DNA of 52,197 bases from CAZHCG01 sp046484285. GTDB lineage: Bacteria > Myxococcota_A > Polyangia > JAAYKL01. The notes below the pieces were generated by a model. That model was not told the origin of the DNA and searched no databases. It was given only the letters and a program-made list of their open reading frames with translations. Position numbers and translations under genes: made by a program. Below, piece after piece: positions 1 through 7,592 of this stretch. Where the stretch lies: contig JAWOBP010000226.1 in assembly GCA_046484285.1 (NCBI GenBank), forward strand, positions 1 to 52,197. Reading direction: 5' to 3'. Numbering within the stretch: the first letter of the stretch is position 1; each line of letters starts with the position of its first letter.

Positions 1-618
1 GAGCAGTTGGATCGCCCGGCGCTGAAGCCGCTGCCGAAGAAGCGCTACGAGTACGGCGAGTGGTCGGAGCCCAAGGTGAACATCGACTACCACGTGGAGG
101 TGGACAAGCACTTCTACAGCGTGCCGTACCAGCTCGTCGGCGAGCAGGTGGAGGCGCGTCGTAGCGCGACTACGGTGGAGATCATTTTCAAAGGCAAGAG
201 GGTGGCCGTCCACCTGCGAAGCTACGAGAAAGGCCGGGCGACTACCAAGCCGGAGCACATGCCGCGCTCGCACCGCGAGCACCTGGAGTGGACCCCGTCC
301 CGGATCGTGAGCTGGGCGCGCAAGACCGGGAAGCACACGGCCAGGGTGGCCGAGACCATCATGAAATCGAGGCGCCATCCCGAGCAGGGCTACAGGTCGT
401 GCCTGGGGGTGATGCGGCTGGGCAGGAGGTACGGCGAGGAGCGTCTCGAGGCGGCCAGCGAGCGGGCGCTGAAGATCGGCTCACCGTCGTACAAGACCAT
501 CAAAGCTATCTTGGAAAAAGGCCTGGAGCGATAGCCCCTGCTGCCCGGAACCGAAGCCGAGAAGAAGACGACTCTGCCGGCCCACGACAACATCCGCGGG
601 CCCGGCTACTACCACTGA
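1..618 (+). pseudogene. istA: IS21 transposase IstA, C-terminal part, with in-frame amber stop
   Basis: The frame is open to the left edge and encodes the C-terminal region of an IS21 transposase (Mu/IS21 beta-barrel domain: residues reading YSVPYQLVGEQVEARRS and the later HPEQGYRSCLGVMRLGRRYG). Translation stops at a TAG at 532-534. The same frame continues uninterrupted for 27 further codons to a TGA at 616-618, ending in HDNIRGPGYYH, which is the characteristic IstA tail. Family members usually have Gln before Pro-Leu at this position, so a single CAG to TAG change is the simplest explanation. The catalytic DDE region lies off the window. Followed by istB with a strong GAGGAGGGG ribosome site. 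What is seen: the amber codon and the preserved tail. What is inferred: that it inactivates the gene. Confidence 0.85.
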
Positions 619-629
619 AGGAGGAGGGG

Positions 630-713
630 ATGCTGAGCGAAGAGACCTACAGACAGCTAGTCGAGATGAAGATGTACGGCCTGGCGGCGAGCTTCGGCGA
701 GTATCTCGAGCAG
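630..713 (+). pseudogene. istB: IS21 helper ATPase IstB, N-terminal fragment
   Basis: An ATG preceded by GAGGAGGGG starts a protein reading MLSEETYRQLVEMKMYGLAA and then SFGEYLEQ, the usual IstB N-terminal helix that helps recruit IstA. After residue 28 the similarity stops: the reading frame runs on to 974 but contains none of the expected following motif (SFEERLGLLVDREW type), no Walker A and no Walker B. The gene has been cut here by deletion or replacement. The unrelated downstream stretch in the same frame is Ser/Arg-rich and does not look like a conserved protein. Confidence 0.75.
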
Positions 714-1152
714 TATTTCACTCGGTACCCAACACCGTACGGCTTGACCTCGACCGGCGCAGGCACGACGTCCTCGCTGCGCTCGATGCGGTCGTCGGCG
801 AGCAAGTCCGCGATCACGTTCCGACGCGACACTCATCATAGCGTGAAGCGGTTTTTTTTCAACTTGGCAGACTTCCCGCTCGCAATCGAGGAACTGAATG
901 AAGCCGAAGATGAAGCTCGCCAAGAAACGTTTCCTGATCGTCGCCGCCGCGATTCAGCGTGTCTGATACTTTAGTTCAAGGGAGCGAATCGAGCGATGCG
1001 CGTTCCTCGCATGTCTTTGGACCCAGCGGCCCGGGCCAACCGCGCACATGACGTGAATCATAGGCGCGGGCGCGGCGGGGATTACGTGATCCATTTACCC
1101 CCCATGTGGATCGTGTGGATCGTGAGAGGAGGCTGGATCGCAGTGGGATGTG
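714..1152. other. Degenerate intergenic stretch downstream of the IS21 remnant
   Basis: No gene could be supported here. Short open stretches exist in several frames but none has a convincing ribosome site and recognisable domain. A T8 run lies near 853-860 and a perfect 9-bp direct repeat, TGGATCGTG, is at 1107-1115 and 1116-1124 just before the end of the extensin-like gene. The region is probably scar DNA from insertion-sequence decay. Confidence 0.5.
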
Positions 1153-2049
1153 TTAGCGAATGATGTACCAGCTCGCCTCGGGGGTGATGTCGAAGTGGAA
1201 GTGCGAGTGGTGGGCCTTGTTGGCGTTGGGCGTCAGGATCACGTTGAACACCTTCAGCTCGTGCAGCCGGCAGGCCAGCTCCTGCAAGAAGCGCCCGGCC
1301 TCGGTCTCGGGCTCGCCCTCGCAGGGTGGCTCTCCGGGGTGTCGCTCGTAGTCCTTCATCAGATCTATCGTCTCGCCGTCGGCCATCTCGAACCAGCGGA
1401 TGTCGATCGCCAGCGCCCTGCGGTGCTGGCTCGGCTTTTTCCGTGCGCGCCTGTCGGGCGGCAGCGGCCGATAGCTCGAGTAGAAAAGAATGGAGCTTAC
1501 TCCCCGGGACGCCGCCTCGCGGGCCACGGCGACCAGCGCCAGCGCCAGCCGGCAGTCCATCACCGCGTTGACCGGCTCGGACCGCGGCCAGCGAGGGCGG
1601 ATTTCGACTCCGGCCACGGGTCCGTCGAGCAGCACGGGGGTGCGCACCTTCGGCGTCTCGAGCTCCGGCTCCCGCACGGAGACGCCGGCCCGCTCCAGTC
1701 GCGCGAGGCACTGCTCGTCGTCCAGCGCCCAGATCCGCTCTGCGGTCGGGACGCGGGCGTCGGCAGCCGTATCCTCGCTCTCGGCGGGCGAGGCCTTAGG
1801 ACCGGCGTCGGCCCGTTCGGATTCTCTCGCCTTGCTCGCCAGCGCCGAGATCAGGAGATCGAGCTCACCGCGGTCCTCGAAGACGCGTTCCTCCTCCTCG
1901 AGGTCGGAGACCCGCGTCCGGTCGGGGGCTTTTTCTTTTGCCGGCTCGGGGTCCTCCGGCGGTGGGAAGCGGCTGGAGATATCGGCGCAGCCGGCGGCGG
2001 CCAGCAACGTCGCCGCGGCCAGCAACGTCGTCGCGGTGCGCGACTTCAC
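1153..2049 (-). CDS. Extensin-family lipoprotein
   Basis: A 298-residue exported lipoprotein. Residues 1-21 form a signal peptide with lipobox Ala-Ala-Gly-Cys (Cys21), followed by a charged linker of about 80 residues. The C-terminal half matches the bacterial extensin-like C-terminal domain: a conserved Cys after ALDDEQ, the VNAVMDC element, an AIDIRWF strand, a Cys late in the domain (ELACRLHE) and the HSHFHFDI signature near the end. That fold is related to peptidoglycan peptidases of the D-Ala-D-Ala carboxypeptidase/VanY group, so a periplasmic cell-wall role is likely; the reaction is not proven. Its ATG overlaps the stop of the PhoH2 gene by 4 bp (ATGA type), so the two are translationally coupled. 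Last gene of a four-gene minus-strand group. Confidence 0.8.
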   Translation of the reverse strand: MKSRTATTLLAAATLLAAAGCADISSRFPPPEDPEPAKEKAPDRTRVSDLEEEERVFEDRGELDLLISALASKARESERADAGPKASPAESEDTAADARVPTAERIWALDDEQCLARLERAGVSVREPELETPKVRTPVLLDGPVAGVEIRPRWPRSEPVNAVMDCRLALALVAVAREAASRGVSSILFYSSYRPLPPDRRARKKPSQHRRALAIDIRWFEMADGETIDLMKDYERHPGEPPCEGEPETEAGRFLQELACRLHELKVFNVILTPNANKAHHSHFHFDITPEASWYIIR

Positions 2050-3374
2050 AGCAGGTTGGCAGCGCGCTCGGCCAGGTCCGAGCGCTCGCCCTTGGTCAAC
2101 GTGACGTGTCCCGCAATCGACTGACCCTTGAAGCGGTTGAGCACGTGGACCAGCCCGTTGTTGGTCGTGTCCACGTAGGGGTTGTCGATCTGGTAGGCGT
2201 CTCCGGTCAGCACGATTTTGGTGTCGTCGCCGGCGCGGGTGATGATCGTCTTCACCTCGTGCGGGGTCAGGTTCTGGGCCTCGTCCACGAGGATGAACTG
2301 GCGAGGAATCGAGCGACCGCGGATGTAGGTCAGCGGCTCGATGTGCACCATGTCCATGTCGAACAACTCCTCGGTGGAGCGACCCTTGCGCTTCTCCCCC
2401 GGAGTCAGGCCGAGCAGCAGCTCCAGGTTGTCGTGGACGGGCTGCATCCAGGGTCGCAGCTTGTCCTCGACATCGCCGGGCAGAAAGCCGATGTCCCGCC
2501 CCAGGGGAAAGACCGGCCGCGAAACCAGCATGCGCTGGTAGGCCTGCTCTTCGACCACCTTCTGCAGACCGGCGGCCAGCCCCAGCAGAGTCTTGCCCGT
2601 TCCGGCCTGTCCGAGCAGCGTCACCAGGCGGATCTCGTCGTCGAGCAGCAGCTCGAAGGCGAAGCGCTGCTCCTTGTTGCGCGGGTGGATGCCCCAGACG
2701 GTGGGACCGCTGCCTCTCAGCAGGCGCGCCGTGCGGCCGTTGACGGGCATCTTGACCAGGGCCGAGCCGCCACCCTCGTCGCTCAGCACGGCGAAGCTGT
2801 TGGGCGGCATCGGGTCCTCCTGTTCCGCGTCGTCCTCCAGCTCGATCTCTCCGTTGTCGTACAGATTGGAGATCTGCTCGGATGTGATCGCGCGCTCGTA
2901 GACCCCCATGTAGAGCTCCGAGAGCGGAACCCGCTCGGTGTCGTAGTCCTGCACTTGCAGCCCCAGCGCCGCGCCCCGGATGCGAAGATTGATGTCCATG
3001 CTGATGAAGATCAGCGGCGTGTCCGGATCGGCGCGCTGGACTTCCAGCGCCGTGGCCAGGATGCGGTTGTCCGCGTTGTGCCTGTCGAGCGCGTACTTGG
3101 GAGGCAGGTCCTCGCCGGCGAACGCGACGCGCAACGTTCCGCCTTCGGTGCCCTCGATCGGCACGCCGTCCACCAGGCGGCCGCCCTTGCGCTGGCTGTC
3201 CAGGATGCGTGAGATCTGGCGGGCGTTGCGTCCCAGCTCCGAGAGATCTTTTTTGAACGCGTCGACTTCCTCGATAACATAAATCGGAATTATTATATCG
3301 TTGTCTTCAAAAGATATCAGCGCTCCGGGATCGTGGAGCAGGACGTTTGTATCCAGCACGAAATTTTTCTTCAT
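2046..3374 (-). CDS. PhoH2-type protein: PIN domain fused to PhoH ATPase
   Basis: A 442-residue cytoplasmic protein. Residues 1-140 are a PIN (VapC-like) nuclease domain with DTNVLLHDP at 8-16 and the acidic HNADNRILATAL motif near 99-110. Residues 215-442 are the PhoH P-loop ATPase with Walker A GQAGTGKT (255-262) and Walker B ILVDEAQ (361-367), followed by an LTGDAYQIDNPY sensor element near 389-400. Length and domain order match PhoH2/YlaK proteins, which in mycobacteria unwind and cut RNA; that activity is inferred here. It begins 13 bp after the TPR gene and overlaps the extensin-like gene by 4 bp. No antitoxin-like small gene precedes it. Confidence 0.92.
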   Translation of the reverse strand: MKKNFVLDTNVLLHDPGALISFEDNDIIIPIYVIEEVDAFKKDLSELGRNARQISRILDSQRKGGRLVDGVPIEGTEGGTLRVAFAGEDLPPKYALDRHNADNRILATALEVQRADPDTPLIFISMDINLRIRGAALGLQVQDYDTERVPLSELYMGVYERAITSEQISNLYDNGEIELEDDAEQEDPMPPNSFAVLSDEGGGSALVKMPVNGRTARLLRGSGPTVWGIHPRNKEQRFAFELLLDDEIRLVTLLGQAGTGKTLLGLAAGLQKVVEEQAYQRMLVSRPVFPLGRDIGFLPGDVEDKLRPWMQPVHDNLELLLGLTPGEKRKGRSTEELFDMDMVHIEPLTYIRGRSIPRQFILVDEAQNLTPHEVKTIITRAGDDTKIVLTGDAYQIDNPYVDTTNNGLVHVLNRFKGQSIAGHVTLTKGERSDLAERAANLL

Positions 3375-3387
3375 CGGATGGAAACCC

Positions 3388-4677
3388 TCACTTCGTCCCG
3401 GCAGTCGACGGGACGTTCCACGCCACTCCGGCCTCGTCGAAACGGCGATGGACCTCGGCCAAGCTCTCGTCCAGCTCGGGGTCTACGACGTTCAACGAGC
3501 GCGCGTTTTCCAGCAGCGCCGCCGCGATAACGAGCTTTCCCCGCTCGAGGAACGCCCGCCCCAGCGCGGGCAGGATTTCCTCCTGGGGAATTCCGAGGTA
3601 GAGCGCCCGCCGCAGCAGACCGATCGCCTCGCCGTAACGTTTCTCCCTGCTGAGCAGCAGGCCCAGCCGCTGGTACAGCAGGCCGGCCGGCGGACCCTCG
3701 CGGGCGAACTGCAATCCCAGCCGATAGAGCTCCTCGCTCCAGGTCGGACGCTCGCGAGCGAGGAAGGCGTCGCCCAGCAACTGCACCCCCTCGGAGATCA
3801 GTGCGAGCTGCTGGTCGTCGAGCTGCTTCATCACCGGTGAGCGCTGCAGCGAAACCAGCATTCCCGGCCAGTTGCCCAGCGTGGCGACCACGCCGTCCGT
3901 GTCGCCGGAGGCCGCCATCTCGCGGGCCAGCGACACCGCCGCGAGGTCCAGGCGAAACGGCTCCTCGTAGGCTCCGGCCAGATCGCGCCGCACCTTGTTT
4001 CTGATCTGCTCCTCGAGCTCGGCCAGCTCGCGGACGATCGTTTCGTTGCCCAGGCTGAGTACCACCAGCAACCGCGGGGCGCCCGGATCGACGACGGCGA
4101 TTTTTTGCAAAGTGATGTCGAACAGCGGAGCCAGCAGCAGCAGTGGCCTGCCGATCAGCCGCATCGATTTCTCGCGCGTGAGCGGGAGCTCGCAGGGCTG
4201 CCGGTCGACCCGTTGCTCCTCGACAGCGCGCACCAGCCGGATGCGGAACTCGCCCAGGGTCAGGCTCTGGGGCATGTCGTCTCCGAGTGTGAACTCGATG
4301 GTGGTGTTCGCCGCCGAGCGGGGGTCGGTGGTCACGGCGCGAATCTGCACGCCGAGCATCATCGAGTAAGCCAGGAAACGAGTGCCGATCAGGTCGCACA
4401 AAGAGTCGAAGCTGTCGAACTGCTCACCGATTCGCTCGAACCATCCGTCGGTGCGCACGTCCCCCAGATCGCGGGCCGCGCCGCAACGCTCGAGCACTTC
4501 GAGATAGGCACGCCGGTACTCCTCGTCCGAGCCGAACAGCAGGGCGTCCCCCACCGGCGCGAGAATTTTACCCGCGCCCAGGGAAGCCAGGGCGTCGATC
4601 GCTTCGGCGCGTTTCGCCGACGATTTGGTCTCAAGCACGTGCAGCAGCTTGTCGATTCTGGTCGCGATATCGATCAC
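3388..4677 (-). CDS. TPR-containing protein of unknown function
   Basis: A 429-residue protein with no signal peptide or membrane segment, so probably cytoplasmic. The N-terminal 70 residues look like an alpha-helical repeat (alternating short helices with Leu/Ala positions). The middle (about 95-230) is a mixed alpha/beta region of unknown type. The C-terminal 150 residues form TPR-like helix pairs (SEELYRLGLQFAREG, LLYQRLGLLLSREKRYGEA, EEILPALGRAFLERGKLVIA). TPRs usually mediate protein contacts. It sits between the epimerase gene (24 bp upstream) and PhoH2 (13 bp downstream), so it is co-transcribed with them. I do not recognise a named family. Confidence 0.75.
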   Translation of the reverse strand: MIDIATRIDKLLHVLETKSSAKRAEAIDALASLGAGKILAPVGDALLFGSDEEYRRAYLEVLERCGAARDLGDVRTDGWFERIGEQFDSFDSLCDLIGTRFLAYSMMLGVQIRAVTTDPRSAANTTIEFTLGDDMPQSLTLGEFRIRLVRAVEEQRVDRQPCELPLTREKSMRLIGRPLLLLAPLFDITLQKIAVVDPGAPRLLVVLSLGNETIVRELAELEEQIRNKVRRDLAGAYEEPFRLDLAAVSLAREMAASGDTDGVVATLGNWPGMLVSLQRSPVMKQLDDQQLALISEGVQLLGDAFLARERPTWSEELYRLGLQFAREGPPAGLLYQRLGLLLSREKRYGEAIGLLRRALYLGIPQEEILPALGRAFLERGKLVIAAALLENARSLNVVDPELDESLAEVHRRFDEAGVAWNVPSTAGTK

Positions 4678-4701
4678 CCTCCACCCGGCTTGCGCCGAGG
4701 G

Positions 4702-5685
4702 TCAGCTAGCTAACTCTCCGTTCGGCGGCGAGTCAAGGCTCTGCCTGTACCACTCCAGAGTGCGGCGGATTCCCTCCTCCAGGTCCACGCTCGGCTCGAA
4801 CCCCAGCAGGCCGCGCGCCCGCTCGATGTTCGGCACGCGCAGATCCACGTCCGGATAAGGCCAGTCCACGTGCACGACCTCGGAGCTCGATTCGGCCAGC
4901 CGCACCACCAGCCGCGCCAGGTTGTGCACCGTGATCGCGGTTCGCGGATTTCCCAGGTTGAACACCTCTCCCACCGCCTCGTCGCTGGTCAGCACGAGCA
5001 GCAGGCCTTCGATCATGTCGTCGATATAGCACCAAGCACGAATCTGATCCCCGTCGTTGTGCACCTGAAGCGGCTCGCCCCGCAGCGCCCGCAACGCGAA
5101 GTGGTGGATCGCTCCTTCGCCGACCTGCCCCGGCCCGAAGATGTTGAACGGTCTGACGGTCGCCGCGGGCAGATCCCGCTGGCGGTGCATCACGTGGCAG
5201 AGGTGCTCGGTGGCCAGCTTGGAGACGGCGTATGTCCAGCGGGCCTCTCCGACCGCACCGAGCGAGGTGACGTCCCCCTCGGCGGCGCGATAGGCGTGGC
5301 GGCCGAAGACCTCCGAGGTGGAGAAGTCGACCAGCCGCCGCATCTCTCCGGTCTCGACCGCGGCTTCCAGCACGTTGTAGGTTCCCTTGATCGCGATTTC
5401 CATCGTGAGGAGAGGGTTTTTCATGACCGTGTCCACGCCCGCGATCGAGGCCAGGTGCACCACGTGGGTCACGCCGCGCATCGCGTCTCTCACGGCCGCA
5501 TGGTCACGCACGTCGCCTCGGACCAACTCGAGATTGGGATGCCGCGCCAGCTCGGTGCCGCTCAGCGCGTCGCGGCGGAGCAGGTCGAAGACGGTGACGC
5601 GATTGTCGTCGACCAGGCGCTCGGCAAGCTTGGTGCCGATGAAACCGGCGCCGCCGGTGATCAGCACGTGGGCGTCGCGAAGCAT
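4702..5685 (-). CDS. NAD-dependent epimerase/dehydratase (extended SDR)
   Basis: A 327-residue extended short-chain dehydrogenase of the sugar-nucleotide epimerase/decarboxylase type. Seen: N-terminal Rossmann motif TGGAGFIG (residues 10-17), an acidic beta2 end (VFDLLRRD), the Ser-Thr-Ser element STSEVFG (about 122-128), the catalytic YAVSK pair and RPFNIFGPGQ further on. These are typical of UDP-glucuronate decarboxylases and UDP-glucose 4-epimerases; the exact substrate cannot be read from sequence. ATG at 5685 is preferred over the TTG one codon upstream. There is no purine-rich ribosome site before it (the upstream reads AAACAGTATTG), which may indicate a leaderless message. First gene of the minus-strand group ending at 1153. 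Confidence 0.87.
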   Translation of the reverse strand: MLRDAHVLITGGAGFIGTKLAERLVDDNRVTVFDLLRRDALSGTELARHPNLELVRGDVRDHAAVRDAMRGVTHVVHLASIAGVDTVMKNPLLTMEIAIKGTYNVLEAAVETGEMRRLVDFSTSEVFGRHAYRAAEGDVTSLGAVGEARWTYAVSKLATEHLCHVMHRQRDLPAATVRPFNIFGPGQVGEGAIHHFALRALRGEPLQVHNDGDQIRAWCYIDDMIEGLLLVLTSDEAVGEVFNLGNPRTAITVHNLARLVVRLAESSSEVVHVDWPYPDVDLRVPNIERARGLLGFEPSVDLEEGIRRTLEWYRQSLDSPPNGELAS

Positions 5686-5824
5686 CAATACTGTTTACCG
5701 CGCCCCCGGTCCCGCGGTCAACGCGGCCGCGAGGTCCGGGGTCGCAGCGGTGCCTCGAAAGTCGATACCTCGGCGGTCGCGCGGAAAGGTCGGCTGCGCT
5801 ATGATGAGCTGCGGAGGTGAGATC

Positions 5825-7426
5825 ATGATCCGACGGTGGGCGATCGCTGCGGTGCTGTTGCTGTTGGCCTGCTCGGAGCACAAACCGGCTCCCTCTGCGG
5901 CGCCGGACGCCCAGGCGGGCGCCGAGCGGGACGAGAGCGAGCAGCCCGAGGCGCCGGACGAGAAAGGCGACGACGGCGAGATGATTCGACACGACGAGAA
6001 TGCGTTCCCGGCGCAGGTGGCGGGCGGCTTCTATCCGGACGATCCGGAAAAGCTGCGCGAGATGGTCGAGGGCTTTCTCGAGAAGGCCGGCTCGGCCGGG
6101 ACGGCCGACGATCGCGACATCGTCGGGATTCTCAGCCCGCACGCGGGCTACCGTTACTCGGGACCGGTGGCGGGGGAGGCCTTCCGCGCCGTGCAGGGGC
6201 GCGACTACCGCACGGTGGTCGTGATCTCGCTCAATCATCGGCGCACGGCGGACAAGCCGGCGGTGCTCGACCGGCCGGCGTACGACACCCCGCTCGGCTC
6301 GCTGGAGATCGACCGGCGGGCGGTGCGCAGGCTGCTCGACGAGCACGGCGACGTGTTCGCCGCGGACGAGAGCGTGTTTCGCGGGGAGCACTCGCTGGAG
6401 GTGCAGCTTCCGTTCGTGCAGGTGGCGCTGCCCGAGGCCGAGATCGTGCCTGTCATAGTCGCGGTGCGCGACGAGGGGCTGGTGGAGCGGGCGGGAGCCG
6501 CGCTGTGGGAGGAGTTCGGCGAGCGGGGAGACGTGCTGTTCGTGCTCAGCTCGGATCTTTCCCACTATCACCCCTACGAGGAGGCGCGCGAGCTCGACGA
6601 CCAGAACCTCGAGCTGCTGGAGAAATGGCAGATCGAGAAGTGGCGCGCCGCGGCCGCCAGACCCAGCGAGGGAATGTGCGGATATCGGCCGGTGCTCGCC
6701 TTCGTCGGCTTTTTCGGGAAGTACCCGGCGAAGAAGAGAGCGGTCGAGAGGATCGATTATCGGAGCAGCGGAGACACGGCCGGGGACAAGTCCAAGGTAG
6801 TGGGCTATGGAGCCCTGGCGTTCAGCGTGGAGAAGGGGATGCGAAAAGAACGAGGAAGCGAGACCGACTACGGACCCTACGGATTGAAGGAGCGTCGCGA
6901 GCTGATGGCGCTCGCCAAGCGAGCGGTGGCCGCCGCTGTTCAGGGGGAAAAGCTCGATCCGAAGCCGCCCGGCTCCGAGGTGCTGGCCGAGAAGGGGGCC
7001 GCCTTCGTGACGCTGAAGAAGAACGGCGAGCTGCGCGGCTGCATCGGCCACGTGATCGCGCGCGTGCCGCTCTACGAGTGCGTGGCCGACGTGGCGCGGG
7101 CGGCCGCGATTCGCGACGTGCGGTTCAGTCCGGTGACCCCCGAGGAGCTGGACGACCTGAGCTACGAGATCTCGGTGCTGACCGCTCCCGAGCCGATCGA
7201 GCCCGAAGAGGTGGTGATCGGGCGCGACGGGCTGATCATGTCGCGGGGGGGGCGCTCGGGTCTGCTGCTGCCGCAGGTTCCGGTGGAATGGGGCTGGGAC
7301 CGCGAGGAGTTTCTGGAGCACACCTGCCGAAAGGCCGGCCTTCCCGGCGGATGCTGGAAGGACTCGGAGACCGAGCTGCGCGCCTTTCGCGCGATCGTCT
7401 GGGGCGAGGACGACCTCGACGAGTGA
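5825..7426 (+). CDS. Exported lipoprotein fusing MEMO and AMMECR1 domains
   Basis: A 533-residue protein. The start at 5825 is set by GGAGGTGA 5 bp upstream. Residues 1-16 form a lipoprotein signal (LLLLAC, Cys16), then an Ala/Glu/Asp-rich linker to about 55. Residues 60-335 are a MEMO (AmmeMemoRadiSam protein B) domain: HAGYRYSG (His106), the NHRR position (His138), GEHSLEVQLPF (His189), SSDLSHYHPY (His247) and MCGY (Cys285) match the metal-pocket positions of the family. Residues 350-530 are AMMECR1 (protein A) with RGCIGH (404-409). The A and B domains are normally cytosolic partners of a radical SAM enzyme; no such gene is present in this window. Export as a fused lipoprotein is unusual. 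A TATGAT -10-like element at 5800-5805 could drive it. Catalytic role unknown. Confidence 0.88.
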   Translation: MIRRWAIAAVLLLLACSEHKPAPSAAPDAQAGAERDESEQPEAPDEKGDDGEMIRHDENAFPAQVAGGFYPDDPEKLREMVEGFLEKAGSAGTADDRDIVGILSPHAGYRYSGPVAGEAFRAVQGRDYRTVVVISLNHRRTADKPAVLDRPAYDTPLGSLEIDRRAVRRLLDEHGDVFAADESVFRGEHSLEVQLPFVQVALPEAEIVPVIVAVRDEGLVERAGAALWEEFGERGDVLFVLSSDLSHYHPYEEARELDDQNLELLEKWQIEKWRAAAARPSEGMCGYRPVLAFVGFFGKYPAKKRAVERIDYRSSGDTAGDKSKVVGYGALAFSVEKGMRKERGSETDYGPYGLKERRELMALAKRAVAAAVQGEKLDPKPPGSEVLAEKGAAFVTLKKNGELRGCIGHVIARVPLYECVADVARAAAIRDVRFSPVTPEELDDLSYEISVLTAPEPIEPEEVVIGRDGLIMSRGGRSGLLLPQVPVEWGWDREEFLEHTCRKAGLPGGCWKDSETELRAFRAIVWGEDDLDE

Positions 7427-7456
7427 GCCAAACAGCGCGAGACCATCGCCGAGAAA

Positions 7457-7486
7457 TTGCGGTCGCGAGCCGGCGCGGGATACAAT
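7457..7486 (+). promoter_or_regulatory. Putative sigma70-like promoter
   Basis: TTGCGG (7457-7462) and TACAAT (7481-7486) are separated by 18 bp. They lie upstream of the beta-propeller gene and would start transcription near 7493, giving a leader of about 100 nt that contains the two hairpins at 7498-7541. Pattern match only. Confidence 0.4.
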
Positions 7487-7497
7487 CCCTTCGTGAG

Positions 7498-7541
7498 CTC
7501 GTCGCGGTGTTTCGCGACGAGGGATCCGGCCGGCTGGCCGG
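7498..7541 (+). promoter_or_regulatory. Two adjacent hairpins in the leader of the beta-propeller gene
   Basis: A perfect 9-bp stem (CTCGTCGCG with CGCGACGAG, loop GTGTTT) spans 7498-7521. It is followed by a 6-bp stem (CCGGCC with GGCCGG, loop GGCT) at 7526-7541. No T-tract follows either, so this is not a standard intrinsic terminator. It could be a structured leader, an mRNA-stability element or a protein-binding inverted repeat. Confidence 0.45.
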
Positions 7542-7592
7542 GGAGGGGCGGTTTCGCCTCTCGTGCACCAGGAAGAGGTCTCGCGGGAAGCC

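Larger units (their letters stand above)
1..713 (+). mobile_element. Remnant of an IS21-family insertion sequence
   Basis: An istA 3' portion is followed after an 11-bp gap by an istB start, the conserved two-gene order of IS21 elements. The left part lies outside the window. The right part is lost: istB similarity ends after about 28 codons and no istB ATPase motifs or right terminal repeat were found downstream. istA also carries an in-frame amber codon, so the element is almost certainly unable to move by itself. The right limit given is where recognisable similarity stops, not a mapped insertion-sequence end. Confidence 0.85.

Noticed and set aside
717..974. Continuation of istB to 974
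   Set aside because: No IstB motifs after residue 28; the sequence is low-complexity and likely unrelated.
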